A program made the translations under genes and the position numbers. DNA of 64,000 bases from Polytrichum commune (taxonomy: Eukaryota > Streptophyta > Polytrichopsida > Polytrichales > Polytrichaceae), in the NCBI GenBank assembly GCA_950295325.1, contig OX485803.1, positions 3,408,001-3,472,000 of the forward strand, given 5' to 3'. The notes beneath the pieces were generated by a model. That model was not told the origin of the DNA. It made no database searches and was given only the letters and a program-made list of their open reading frames with translations. This document shows, piece by piece, positions 44,884 through 57,719 of the stretch; the stretch's first letter is position 1; each line of letters begins with the position of its first letter.

Positions 44884-47800
44884 TCAGCACCTACTGCTTC
44901 CAACTTCAATTTGAAGAGGCAGACCATATCCTGAGCTCGTTGGCTCTTGCAAGAGAACTTTGTCCACCATATTGATCTTCAACACTTTACGCTCTTCCAC
45001 AGCCGCCATCTCATTATCAGACATCAATGAGCTCAACCTCTTGTCAAAGTCTTCCTTGACCCACGATTCAAACAAATGCTCCCCTCCTGGCTTTTTCCAG
45101 ATTGAAGCTACAATGTGCTCCAGCAAGCAAAACTCAACTTCTACGCCGGCCGCACCATTTAAAGTGATGAAGCTCACGCATGCCTGGGCAAGCCGCAACA
45201 AAACCCGGGTTGCTTGCCCTTTGAAATCGTAGGGCTTAAAAATTATCGTCTCATCCACCAAGGAGTAGAATTTCAAGGTCAATCTTTTGCGGGCGTCCCG
45301 AATCACCAATTCCCGATTTCGCTCATCATACTTGCACACTGCACTGTCTGCAGCGCTGGTGGTTTCTTCGAGGCAGCCATCAAGATTGTTGTCCTCCCCA
45401 TCCACAGCTTCTTCGTTTTCCTCAGCCAACAAATTAAGGTCCAGAGCAATGGCTCGAGCTGGGGACGCGACCTTTGTCCGCTTGTCAGATGCTACACTAT
45501 CTACAGATCCATTGCCTTTTCTCTTGGCACTCATCATCATGGACCCACTGTCATTGAGGTCTTGGGAATTGTCTACATGCTCAACTACAGTAATCGTTGG
45601 ACCTTCTCGAAACAGAACTTTTCTTCTGTTGTTGTTAGGTGACTCGAGAGCTAATCTCATGCACGCACCACCAAGTCGAGTAAGCTTCCTTTCCGAAAGC
45701 GGAAGCTCCTCCCGTGGCTGCCCCTTGGTGGTGGTGACAGACTCCTCTCTAACTCCTACTGTCATTATTACAATGGCATTACTAACACTAACTTGCCGTC
45801 CGCTGGAGTCTGTGAGCTTTCCGGTCTCCATAGCCTTGGAGAGATGTGAACGGACGTATTCATCAGCCTTGTCAATATCTTCCAGTAACAAGACCGACAA
45901 CGGGTTTTTCTTCAGAGCCTCCACCATCCTGTCAAGTGGTGTTCGGACTCGATACTGAATCCCATCCATGTCTTTATCCAGGTTACCCCACACACCGGAT
46001 GATGAGATTCCAAACCGAATAGGCTTCCTGTCACTCCCAAACACAAGCTCAGAGAGTGTGTTTGCGATCATGCGCTTCCCCACTTGGTCTGGTCCCAAGA
46101 ACAACAGCCACGAATCGGCCTTTGCCGTCACACCCCGGCATTTACCCAGGCCCGAGCGTGTGTTCAAAACAGCTGTGGAAGTTGCGGCTACTGCCTCCGC
46201 TTGCCAAGAAACCCTCTCCATCAACCCCTTGTATACATGCTTCAGCCCATCCGCAACACGTTGGTTAAACATGGGAGGCAGTTTCGATGCCTGATTATTG
46301 TTGAAGGTAGGGTTTGATGAAAGAGGAGTTACTGCTTGCCCAGTCCGCGTTGGGGAAAACATCGACAGTGGTGACTTTGCCATTAGGTGACTCTGCCCTA
46401 ATCTGCGGAGTGGAGATGCACCCTCCGATGGATCTTGTGTGCATTGCTGCTGCCGATAATGTTGATCTTGAATTCTTGGGCTCATGGATGACTTCATAAA
46501 GGGACTAGGCTTTGGCCGCCCCAACGCAAGGTCAATGCCAAACGGTGCTCCAAAACCCTCCTGCTCTGAGGTTTCAGTTGACTTGTCTTCAGGATCCTCC
46601 AACGCCGAGGCAATGCTGCTGCCATCCTTCGAGGAGCTGTTTGCCGCCACAGGAGGAGAGACTGTTATACCACTCACAACTCCTGATGATGCTGTGACAG
46701 GTACTAAAACGGCTCCCCCTGCTTGTTGTAGAGTGGCTCTGCTGGCCAAAGAACTCATTGGAGGTGAGCTTCGTGCCCAATGTGGAAGTCCTGGAACAAG
46801 GCTAGGCTGGGCTACACTGTTGGCAAGAGGTCTAGGAGTTGGGTTGATTAGAGTGGACCGCATCAGCCCTGCAAAAGGGAGCCAGAGAGACAGTTAGATG
46901 GGTTTTTATAATAGTCCATTCTCAAGTGAATGGATGGTACTCAAGTTCCTTGGAAAAAATCTGGGAGACATGCCAGTGAAATATTTACCCAGTACCAGGT
47001 AAAGTCCATTAAAAAGACTAAAGGGACAGGGATCATGATGAAGGTGAAGCCCATTTCCATAAGAGTTGAAAGCAGACAGAAACACAGGCTTATTATGAGT
47101 AACAATCAAACAGCACATACCGAGGGATTTGCCCGTATCAGGGATGCCTGCATTCATCCGACTCAATGGTGATGAACTGTGAGTGATATTGGCTGGAGAG
47201 GACACAGGGATGCCATGTCGAGTCCTACAAGTGTTCTGCCACTTGTGCTGGAGGTCCTGCAACTTCTGAAGGGTAGACTGGGTCTTCACCTGTACACAGC
47301 CGCTCAAAATTATCAAAACAACGAACGCCATTTGACCAAACAATAACTGATACCAACTCCAAGAAATTTCCCAGCGTGTCTTTTCATTAGTATATGACAA
47401 GACCGTTAAATGGAGGTTCGACCTCTAAATCAGAGTCATGGGAAAAGCCGTTCCAAAGGGAGAAGAGGAGGTGACATGGTACTGGTATGTTGTTTCTTGT
47501 CTGGTCTTCGTGTTCTCTTCAGGTAGACGGACAAAACAGGTTCTAGAAGAAACCCAAAGAGAAGAGGTTGGAGGTCCTTACCTTCTCAGTTTTCATGTCC
47601 TTCTCCTTCTGGAGCCAAGAAGGCAAAGGGGCTGCACTCCCTTCAGTGACCTTCCTTGGTGTGTCCGAGAAAGACTGGCTGACCTCCTGGCCAAGCAAAG
47701 TTCTCTCCTGTTCACGGACTTGATTGCACTCTGCCTCAAGCTGTGCCATGCACTGGGGACAGCAAGGTGGTCGCTGCTGCTGCCCTCCAATACTTCCTCC

Positions 47801-49267
47801 AACGCTTCCAGGTGGTGGCCTGACCATCATAGGTGACGTTCTTGATGTTGGAAGACCAAGTGGAGGTGAACCCAGACTCCTTGAGAACCTGTACAAAGTG
47901 GTGCACATTGTTCAACACATGGGAAACTACAAAGACATTAAAAAATTACAAACCACTCTCAACCACAATGGAGATAAACAAGTCTACAAACTGTCTTGCA
48001 GAATACTAAGAAGGAACAACTAGGATACAACTCACAGACCGCACACATCCAAAACCAAAATTTGACTTATCTTCACAGACTTTTTGAGAAACTGTACAAT
48101 GAGGTGCACGTTTTACACACAGGCAACTACATGACCATAAAGCAAACCATCGTCAACCACAAAGAGGTGAACAAGTCTAGATCGAGCAGAACATTGAGAA
48201 GGACCAACTTCAAAACGGATCACAGAACACATGCATCCAAAACGCAACACTGACTATCTCCACAGACTCTTTTGAGAGCCTGTCCTAAGAGGTAGACATT
48301 CATCACATGAGCAACTACAAATGATAAAACAACTTACAAACCACTCTCAACCACAAAGAAGATAAACACATCTAACAGCTGTCTTGCAGAATACTGAGAA
48401 GGAAAAACTAGGAAACAACTCAGGAAATGCATTCATCTCAAATGAAAAAATGAGTTATGTTCATACAAAAAGAAGGGCCTACCTGTGGTTAGGGCCAAAA
48501 TTAATGGGTGATGCAATTGACACCCGCTGAAGGCCCCACTTTGACTCCAAAGTGGGGTGGAGAGCCTGGCACTGTGCATAGTTGTGTGACGAAGCAACAC
48601 CAATGAACCAGAGGTGGTTGTTTTTGTGTCGGTCAAGGATACGCTCAAGCTCGACCGCTGTATGTTTTGCAGCACAATAGGTGGATGAGCCTGAAGGGTT
48701 TGGAGGCAAAGGGTCCACAAACCACTGCAAATCGCCAATGTGCACAATGCAACCTCGAGGCATACACTCATCCACTTTTTTACTCAGTGCCATGTGCATT
48801 TCATCCATCTCTTGCCGTGTTCGCACCCTGAAGGATTGCAACGAAAAGTCAGGGATGAGGATTTGAACGTTGCGGAGTTCCTCAGCCACTTCCCCTGCTC
48901 GGATGAGGGATTGAAGCTGCTGCAGGACTGCATTCACACTTGCAAGGGAATCGCCTACAAGAACTGGGTTCCTCAGTGACGATGACTGCAACATGACTTC
49001 CATTGCTTGCTTGACTTCATTCTCCCGAGTTGGTGATGGTGGGAGCTCCATGATGGGTGATGCAGCCCTCACTAGCATAGAGTGTGTCCTCGGATTAAAA
49101 CTCGCAAAATCAGGCATGTCAAGCACACCACCCGATTGCAGCATTGGGAACCCACCAGCCAAGGCTGTCAACTGTGTGTCCGGAAGCAATGGCCTCCCAA
49201 GAAACCCACCTACATCCACAAATACACAAATACAGAAACTCCATCAACAAAGAAAACTCCTGCTAAA

Positions 49268-49301
<34 letters not shown>

Positions 49302-50248
49302 CACAGAGGAAAGGCTATTCAATCAACTCCTCCCAACACCATCAAGGCTAAGTGCACCTTCAGCAAGAGGTCAGCAAACCATCAGCAGCAGCAGGGAAAA
49401 ACAAATTGCAAAAAGAAGAGGAACAAACAAAGATGGTGATGAGCACCCACAAATTCGATCAACAAACGGACAGGGAAGGTCAAACAAGGAACTCCCAAGA
49501 TCATCAAGTCTAACCGCACCTTGAGCAAGAGGTCAGCAAATCATCAGCAGCTGCAGGGGTGGAGAAACAAATTGCAAAAAGAAGAGGAAACAAAAAAAAA
49601 TGGTGATGCTGGTGATGGTGATGGTGATGGTGATAATGAGCAAGCAAAATAATCACCTGTGCCAACGCCCATGCTGTAGTTGAAAACAGCCATGTTGGCA
49701 TTTGCATTGTTCTCTGGCGATGTGGGCTGCGAGCCCACCATGTCTTCGAGGTAAGATTTGACATGAGTACTCGAGAAGCCAGCCTCCTTCATCACCCGGC
49801 TGACACTGGGATCATCCAAAATGGAGATGATGAGCTGCTCTATCTCCACCTTAACAGCGAGCAAGGGCGGTTGCTGCTGTTCGGGACATCCTCGTCTCTG
49901 GTGGGCTTGAGCTCTCTTGAGGGCCGCATTCAGAGCATTGGACAGCACGGGAGGTGGCTGCGGGATGGGAGGGACGGTGGGGTTGGCCGTGAGTCGGTCC
50001 AGTGCCACTTTGAAACATAACTCCAGCGCTCTGCATTTTTCCAGTCCCCCTTGTGTGGGCGATTCCGTATGGGATGCTGAACATGCCTGTCGCAATGGGC
50101 TGCCTGGATGTGCAAGCAGCATCGATGCAACGTGCAACGGTTGCACCTGCGAATGGCAGCGCCCCCGCGCATCGTTTATGGCATGGTGCAGCACTTGCTG
50201 TGCTGGGAGGGTTAATGTCTGCTGCGTTGCAGCGGCCCCAGCTCGCAT
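44884..50248 (-). CDS. SMXL (SMAX1/D53-like, ClpB/HSP101-related) protein, five exons
   Basis: Exons: 50248-49657, 49209-48483, 47888-47582, 47289-47121, 46868-44884, all GT..AG and in phase, giving about 1259 aa. It starts [20 protein letters not shown], the usual SMXL N-terminus; ATG at 50260 (MFVS) was rejected on that ground. The double Clp-N region fills exon 1 ([39 protein letters not shown]). Exon 2 has the first ATPase-like region (NPVLVGDS). Exon 5 holds a DLALG motif near 711, degenerate P-loop LGPDQVGKR near 856-864, [10 protein letters not shown] near 925-934, and the EAR repressor motif LDLNL near 1074-1078. The RGKT degron site reads RVRT (905-908, inside [20 protein letters not shown]). 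SMXLs are nuclear repressors removed through D14/KAI2-MAX2 in strigolactone/karrikin signalling; without RGKT this one is probably stable, as in the SMXL3/4/5 group. Exon 3 could also begin at a CAAG acceptor nine bases further on, equally in phase. Confidence 0.9.
47889..48440. repeat. Three ~190 bp tandem units in SMXL intron 2, each copying the acceptor region
   Basis: Units begin near 47880 (TTGAGAACCTGTACAAAGTG), 48088 (TTGAGAAACTGTACAATGAG) and 48271 (TTGAGAGCCTGTCCTAAGAG). They share GCAACTACA and CTCTCAACCACAA words. On the gene's strand each carries a version of the real acceptor; the one at 47888 is used. Confidence 0.8.
49210..49656. repeat. Microsatellites and tandem duplication in SMXL intron 1
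   Basis: CT then CA dinucleotides (49268-49300), GATGGT repeats (49602-49637), and a ~157 bp duplication: AGCAAGAGGTCAGCAAACCA at 49362 and AGCAAGAGGTCAGCAAATCA at 49523, both followed by AAACAAATTGCAAAAAGAAG. Confidence 0.85.
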
Positions 50249-51060
50249 ACTCACAAACACACAATTTCACAAAAATGCTTTTTGATCCTCTTCCCTTCCT
50301 TTCTTCACTTGAGCCTTACACCTTCCTTTCCCTTCCACCCCTGTGAAACCACAATGGCAGATTGATTGATTCCTAACCTCGCCACCACACTCCAAGAATC
50401 TGACAATCTGGGAGAGTTGATGATATCTGCCGCGTTGATGGTACTCACTCCCACTTTCCCCCAAACAAACTCACAAACAAAATTCCACTTTTGATCCTTC
50501 CTTCACTTGCCCCTACCCTTCCTTTCCGCCCTTGTGAAACAACAATGGCAGCTTTCTAGCCCCACCACCACACCAAGAATCTGGCAATCTGGGAGGCTTA
50601 ATGATGTCTGATGGGTTGCAGCGGCCCCAGGTCACACACTCACTCTCACCTTCCCCAAACCACAAAACAAACAACTTGGACTTTCGATCATTCCTGCACT
50701 TTCGATCCTTCCTTCACTTGCCCCTCCTCCCTTCCCTGCCCTGCCCTGCCTTTCTGACTTGCCTAAGCGGCGATCCACCCCTGTGAGACCACAATGGCAG
50801 ATTTCCTAGCCTCACCAGCACACTCCAAGAATCAGGTAATCTGGGAGAGATAATGTCTGATGCAACCCCAGCTCACCTTCCCAAACCTACAAATTTGACA
50901 CTTTGGGATCCTTCCTCCCTCCTTTCCCTTCCCTTCGGTTGGGTTGGTTTTGGTTCGCTTCGCTTCAGTTCGGACTCAGCGGCGATCCACTCCTGTGGAG
51001 ACCACAATGACAGATTCCGAGCCTCACCACCACACTCCAAAGAATCTTGCAACGAAAACT
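50200..51060. repeat. Four-copy tandem duplication of the SMXL start-codon region
   Basis: The segment around the true ATG (TTAATGTCTGCTGCGTTGCA, then CGGCCCCAGCTCGCATACTC on the plus strand) recurs in diverged form near 50410, 50595 and 50845, spaced 180-250 bp. CCTGTGAAACCACAATGGCA / ACACTCCAAGAATC words mark each unit. Only the copy at 50248 leads into the open frame. The others form the 5' leader or promoter. Confidence 0.8.
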
Positions 51061-53500
51061 CTCAGGCGGAATGTTTGATAGTTTTGTTCTCCATCCCAAC
51101 CCACACCACCTGTTGGTGATGTACACTACCCTCCTGCTGCTGCTGCTGTTGATTCTTCAAGGGATGAAGAGAGAGCTCAGAATCCTAATCCTGGCTGCAA
51201 GAGATTCTAAGGTACCACGCATTTCGGGAGCATATCTCATCAGCTCCTTTCCCAGCTTGAATCACCTTAAGACACTCGTTGTGGGATGGTCCTAAATTCC
51301 AAGTCAATATATAACCCGCTTTCCTCAACACACAGAGCTGTCATCTGTACCACCGGCGCCCTGAGCTTCATGAGAAACGAAAGGAGGTTGACGATAATTT
51401 TATTTTTTGTGCCCCGCGCTCAAATTCTTGCTTCAGTCGCAGTAGTAGAAGAAGCAGGACTATTTTGCATCATCGTGAAATTGCACCCCAGATCCCCTGT
51501 GTCATCATCGACATAGCCAAAAGCCCTTGCTACAACACAACAACAACAACAACAACAACAGCTCCGAAAGCTTGTTCCGTGGTGCGGAACCGACAGCGGC
51601 GTTGCAAGTGACATAACCTACCCCTAATTCCATTCCATTCCAATCCCTTTTTTCCCTGTTTTTCAAACACCCCAAATCCCCCCACTCTGCTCAGTCGGCC
51701 GTAACTCAACCCCCACCGGTCCGTATTGCCAGAAAAAATGGTAGGACTGTGTGGTCTCAAAATAGGTCACCAAGTGGAGATTCGTTGATGGAAAGGGTTA
51801 GGTGGCGGCAGCAGGCTGAGTCCGGTGAGGTCGAAATCCAGCTATGGCTTAAACTTCTCCTTCTGCATATAAATCTCACAGTACAAGGTGGAACCAAACT
51901 CCTCGCTCCCCGCCTCCACCATTCTCCGTGACCTCGACGATGATGCTGTTAACTTACATCCCTTAGCAAATCAATCCCACATACACAAATCTGTCACCGC
52001 CACCTCTTCCAAAGATTTCAATGTCGATGAATTGCAGTAACTTCAAACATCTACTTAGAAATCTCTTCAATACTCTCCCAGGCGGTCAGTCGGTCGTTCG
52101 TGCACTGGTACTAACTGTGCCTTAGCCGAGCTTGAAAAGTAAGAATCCGTCGTCTCACAAAATTCAGATGAGACTCATCGACTATGCAAAAAAAAATGTC
52201 TCTCTCTCTCTCTCTTTCTGTCTCACTGTGTCTCTCTGTCTCTCTGTCGTTCCCTCCGAAGTAGTACTAAACTTACAACGTCCTTCCCCTCCGCTAACTA
52301 AGCTCTTTTCAACTTATTCCACCCTTGAGATTGTGTATGTAAGAAAGAAAGAGGGAAAGACCGACCTCAGCCCAACTTTCAACCCTTCCTACCTTGATGA
52401 ATGATATGGGGGCGAGGTCAATATTCCTGACACTCATCAAAAGTTGCAGTTTTGTCGCACTACTTACAGTGCTGCAGCCTGGCACTTTCTGCACCACCAC
52501 AGCAGACAAATCGGAGAAAAAGGAGAAAATGGCTACGGAAACACAACTGCGGTGGTGGTCACTACATACTAGTGGTGGATATTGATGCCTGCCACATAAG
52601 AAAAAATCCTCACTGGATTACATCCTCCAGACTCGACCGCCCCACTCACAAATATCGTAAAGGCAGCAGAAACTAAGTTACATACCCTCCTCTTCTTCTT
52701 CTTCTTCGTCTTGAGTTCTTACAATGATTTTTTTATCTCCTAATCTTTCTTATGTACTGCCTTTATTATGATGACGAACATATTACAACACCGGTGCGGG
52801 AAAAACAAAGTCCCACGGTGGAGGAAGAAGTTCAACAACATCATCACCATCATCATCATCATCATCATCATCAACATACCATTCCCATACGGAAGCTCGC
52901 AAGCAGATAGATAGATGGATTAGATAACTTAGATCGATCAGCCCGCTCTCTTCCGCCTCTTCCAGATACTAGGAGAGGTGGTGCAGGAGCACCTACTTGG
53001 CACAAAAGTTGTGGTACACATGTAATGTAAACCAGGTTTTTACTGCAATTCTTTCTTTCTGGGGTTGCTGATGCTGATGATGATGATGATGAGTGCCACG
53101 TTTCATCAAAGAAAGCCGAAGGGAAGAAAAAGTGACATCTTCTTAAGCTAAGTTAAGTAACGAACGCACGAAGAAGCAAGCGGCAGCTGTCTTCTCTCTC
53201 TCTCTCTCTCTCTCTCTCCCCCTTCTGTCTGTCTGTGTCTGCGTGTGTGTGTCATCCCCCGCTGTAAGTAACTTAGCATGAGAAGCTTGAAAGTTGAGAG
53301 TCAAATCAAAGCTTCGCAGCAACTGAACAGCCAGCCTACCATGCCAAGTTGAAGTAAAAAAAGCACGTAAATATTCTTCAGTCACTTTGTCTTGCGCTTC
53401 GGGTATGTGGAGAGAAGCCTAACCTAGAATAGTGAGTATGTACAGTGGCAGGCTTGGCAGAGATCTAGAGATTATAAAGGTTATGTATGTAAACTCTAGC
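51061..53500. promoter_or_regulatory. Probable SMXL promoter / leader, rich in microsatellites
   Basis: No gene was recognised on either strand. It contains CAA repeats (51537-51560), CT runs (52200-52250 and 53190-53218, GAGA-like on the gene's strand), and CAT repeats (52838-52872; 53068-53092 as GATGAT). A TATATATTG-type word lies near 51306 on the minus strand. The promoter role is inferred from position only. Confidence 0.4.
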
Positions 53501-54484
53501 GAGTCTACACCCTAGAGTGTGAGTCCAGGTCCATGTCCAGGTCTAGGGCTTCGGAGGTGAATCCCACAAAGCTGCGGCTGCAGGGTCTAGCACCATTTTT
53601 ACATGCTTGAGCTATGAATAATTATATCTCATGGCGGTTCAGGTAGGACTAGGAATGATGACGGTGATACTCACATAATGATGAAATAATAATACTAATA
53701 CTAGCAACAACATTAATATCAGACTCCCCTTCCCTACTTTCCTCCTTAATTATATAATTCCTCTGATCTCTCTCTCATGTGGAGGCCACACCCGTTTGAA
53801 AATGCCCGTTTCAAAACGAACTTTGGTAAGCCAACTTGAAACAACAATCTCGACCTCGACATGCGTCTAACTTTCAAGGAGCTTGGTTTCAAGGTTGGTC
53901 CCCTCTTCTCCTTGGGTTGAAATTGTTTGTTTCCAACTCTGATTGGAAAACGAGGTTTAAACCTCGCAAAACCCCCGTCTTTGATCGGAGTTAAAAATGA
54001 ACCTTTTATACCCCATCAAACGAGGACCAAACTTAAAACCAGTCTCCTTGAAATTAGCCACATGTCAAGTCTGAAATTGTTTTACCTTGGCTTTCCAAAC
54101 TCCATTTCGGAACCTACATGTGTGGCCTCCCCTTCATGCAATGTCTGGGGAGTTTTTTGGACATAATCAGTCAAGATCCTAGTGTTTCCAACACCAACTA
54201 GTTAGAAATTACATCTTTCATTTTTTCTTTATTAAATTGAAGAAATAAAATCTTATTGGATCGGTAATTTTCATGAAGTCTTGAATATGAACCCGTTATC
54301 TCTCCAACTCAACCGGTTCATCCGTAACTAACAGTCGATTCTCCCAGTTCATCGCTCTCGGGGAGCTGGGGCAAACTAACCTGTACACTGGTTCCTTGGA
54401 GGCAAGGGTTTAGACATCCAACAAGGAACGAGTGTATGGACTAGTTCGCCCAAATCCTCTCGGGACCTCTAGATGAGTACGTAG
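53501..54484. other. Spacer, nothing recognised
   Basis: Short open frames without domains; no clear terminal repeats. Confidence 0.3.
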
Positions 54485-54711
54485 CTACACAAAATATGAT
54501 ATTTAGTGCGACAAATTGTTCGGAGTTACATGTTCCTATATTTTTTTTACTATTAATGTATTTTTTAACCAAGCAAAGATGTTAATGTTCTATAGTGTGC
54601 AAACAACCAACTCGACCATGGTTGGTAGAAAAAATGAGATGCACAGTAGACAGTTTTAGCGTTGCATAATTTTAAAATAATAAGTCACACTAAATATCAT
54701 ATTTTGTGTAG
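54485..54711. mobile_element. CTACAC-family MITE (227 bp)
   Basis: CTACACAAAATATGATATTT at the left, inverse AAATATCATATTTTGTGTAG at the right, then the family's GTTCGGAGTTACATG word inside. The terminal 28 bp match with only one mismatch, the best-preserved copy. Confidence 0.85.
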
Positions 54712-54787
54712 TGTTGCTGCCTGCAGTAAGTTAGCACTATTGTAGTAGTGTCTGGTCTTGTTTTGGCACTCATTTATTATGGCATTA

Positions 54788-55182
54788 GAGCATCCTCAGT
54801 CGGTCTAGGTAAAGCTCACTGCAAACCAAGACCTATCTTGCTTAAAATTGCTCAAATTTTAGAGGGAGTGCACCAAATCTTGCTTAAAAATGGACAGATC
54901 CTCCCACACTCCCTCTAAATGTCAAAAATTTGGAGGGAGTGTGGGAGGATCTTTCCATTTTAAAGCAAGATTTGGTGCACTCCCTCTAAATTTTGAAAAT
55001 GTGGTGTTTTCAATGAGGGATTTCACCTACGTCAAATTTTTACAATTCTTTTTTCTTGAGAAATATCTCATGTTTATTTAGGTGTGCTTCTAATGATGGT
55101 AATTTCAGTTTCTAATTTTAGGTCAGTCAAAAGATAGGTTTTGGTTTGCAGTGAGCTTTACCTAGACCGACTGAGGATGCTC
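54788..55182. mobile_element. Tourist-like (PIF/Harbinger) foldback MITE with TTA duplication
   Basis: GAGCATCCTCAGTCGGTCTA at the left is inverted at the right (TAGACCGACTGAGGATGCTC). The arms are about 50 bp and near-perfect (through AAAGCTCACTGCAAACCAA). TTA flanks both sides (54785-54787, 55183-55185). A second, nested inverted repeat around 54925 (GATCCTCCCACACTCCCTCT and its inverse) brings most of the left half into a hairpin. GAGCATC ends with TWA duplications are typical of Tourist elements. Confidence 0.9.
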
Positions 55183-55185
55183 TTA

Positions 55186-57481
55186 CCCCCTTCCCCAACT
55201 AGCTAACCAATCACCACAAATAGCTTGATTTCCAGGCTCCTCCTCCCCATTTGAACATATGATTGGCCCAGCCACTTACCACATTACTTCCATATATACA
55301 TCCCTCATCTGCCGCTCCACCTTCGCCATTGCCACTTGCCCATGCACTTCATTCAGCCTATCAAAGGCACGGCTCAAGTCAATCAATTTGTCGAGGACAT
55401 GCGGCTTTGTGGCATTTCAAGCATTGATTTGTACCACTTGTGATTCGTGGATAATTTATAAGTTACGTAGCCCAAATGCCCTTTCATAATTTGTTGAGTG
55501 AAGCTATTCCTTTTATATTGAATAAGTTTTTAAAAAGCATTATATGTTGAAAGAGGATTCCATTGCACCAATTTTTTCATTGTTTGAATTCCATATACCA
55601 AAACAAAACAAAGCCACAATAAATAACGACAATGTCAATAAAAAAGTCATAGCAACACGCAATTCCGAATGGTAACCCACACTTATTAGACAATACAGTG
55701 TATTCTCATATGAAATCGGTTGAGTTGGAGAAATAAGTGGTTGGAATTCACAACTGCAAGAAAGTTACCGCTCATTTTAGAGGAATTCCATGAAAAATAC
55801 TTCAAATTAATAAAGGGAAAACCGAAATATCAGAACATGTAGCCGGTTGGAGATGGGCACACTAGGATTTTGACCGATTATGCCCTAAACCGTCCCCAGG
55901 CACTGATGCCAGCATCTCCCGAGGGCTTGTTACACCAGGCTTGTGCATTACATTGCATAAGAATACATCGGTTATAGTGCGTTCCATGCAGCATATCTTA
56001 AGGGCCATCACATGGGGTCCCAATTCCCAAGTCCCAAGTCCTAAGTCCCAGTCATGTTAGCAATTCCCAACTTTTGAGCCTCAAAAAACCAATTGAAAAC
56101 GGTTAATTATCATTAAAATTGGATCTTCAATTTTTTATGCAACAATATTCATGGGACTTGTGTTGAGTGTTTGGGTCTAGCTTTTTGCTCGACCCGACTC
56201 TCAACGCAAGTCTTGAGCCTCACCCTCAAAAAGTGTTGCCATGTAGGCATCCATGTCATACTTGGGACTTAGACCTTGGGATCGTGTGTGAAGTGGTAAG
56301 TTCCGACTTCCATGCTCTCAACAACCGAGATTGCATGGATTGACCTCAAGTGACTTGGGACTTAGGACTCATGACCATGTGTGAACCGACCTTTAGTATA
56401 TTCCAAGTGTGTATTTTATAATCCCCACTGCAAGTTTGCTTTTGTGATCGTGATTGCAATATCAAGTTCCTTTCAACTATGTATTGCACTCAAATTGGGG
56501 TTTGAACACTTGCATGGTGTACATTACTCCTACTAGGTCAATCATTCTCTAAGTTGTATTATAAAACAACAACAAAAAGGGGTTCTTGAGAATTACACTA
56601 AATGGTCTTATTGTAACGGGCCACAATAATTTTCTAGAGCCCACACTAATTTTCAAAATGAGAAATAATGTGAGCCACATTAATTCTCATAATGAAAATG
56701 AATGTGAGCCAAGTTGATTTTCAACCCACGCTAGACTTATAGTACCCCACATTCATACTAAATGTGGGAAATATATGGAAATATTTCATGGAATATTGTC
56801 GATCCCGCATAATATTGCTATGGATCTGAATAATGTTATGCTAGATTATGTATTTAAACTAACAATATCCCTATATAACTTTATTATATATCAAGTGTTG
56901 TCATATAGCATGTCTAAATATAGAGAGAGTGTTGCGCCCTTAATTGGAATGACCAGACACTTCACTTGCATGAGTAAAGTTTGGGATAAACACACAAGTC
57001 TTGCAAGGCAACAAGGCAATTGCCACCCGTACGGATGGGTGGCTAAGTTCATAAGTGGTGATTAAACAAAATTAAATGCCAAGGACTACACAAACCCTCA
57101 TGAAGGCTAAATGTGGGGTTGTGCCAAAAGAAGCCTCGAGATGCCTCATAGAGATTGCAATACTCTTATAAATACCTAAAAAGGGAAGGAAAAAGAATGT
57201 TACTATCATTTATATATTGGGTGCTTAAACAACCATAGTGAGGATACTTTCAAAGGTTGTCCAACGATGTAAAGAACGTCCCAATAGGACAAGGGAAACA
57301 ACATATAATTTTTGCCAAAGTATGCAATAGCATTAGCCACAAGTGTGGTGATTGGCCTCACCTTGGGATGGACATTTCATGGTGAGGTGGAGATTGTGCA
57401 TAAAGGACCATAAGAGTATATGAGTGGGATAGGACAGTAAAGTTATGGGTTGGTGTCTTGGGACTTCCCTCACTCCCCATA
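55186..57481. other. Spacer with a CTACAC-family fragment near 55650
   Basis: AATTCCGAATGGTAACCCAC followed by ACAGTGTA (55662-55702) matches a right half of the CTACAC MITE family. GTGTGTGAAGTGG near 56284 recalls the GGGCCACTTC family. No gene was recognised. Confidence 0.4.
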
Positions 57482-57719
57482 CTACATTAGTATTGTATTT
57501 AGTGTTACTTATTATTGGGGATCACACAATGCTATATCCTTTTTATTGCATATCTCATATTTTACCTTAAAATGTCAAATAATTGTTTGGACATTATAGA
57601 ACATTAGCAACTTTACTTGGTAAAAAAATACATCGATAGTATACAAATATAAAATTAATAATAAAACATATTTTGTCACTCCAAATAGTAAGTGACACTA
57701 TGTATCGTATTTAGTGTAG
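57482..57719. mobile_element. CTACAC-family MITE (238 bp)
   Basis: CTACATTAGTATTGTATTTA and GTTACTTATTATTGGGGATC at the left; CACTCCAAATAGTAAGTGAC and CGTATTTAGTGTAG inverted at the right. Confidence 0.75.

Noticed and set aside
45214-46897. Plus-strand ORFs opposite the SMXL last exon
   Set aside because: They are antisense shadows of the GC-richer coding exon and lack domains.
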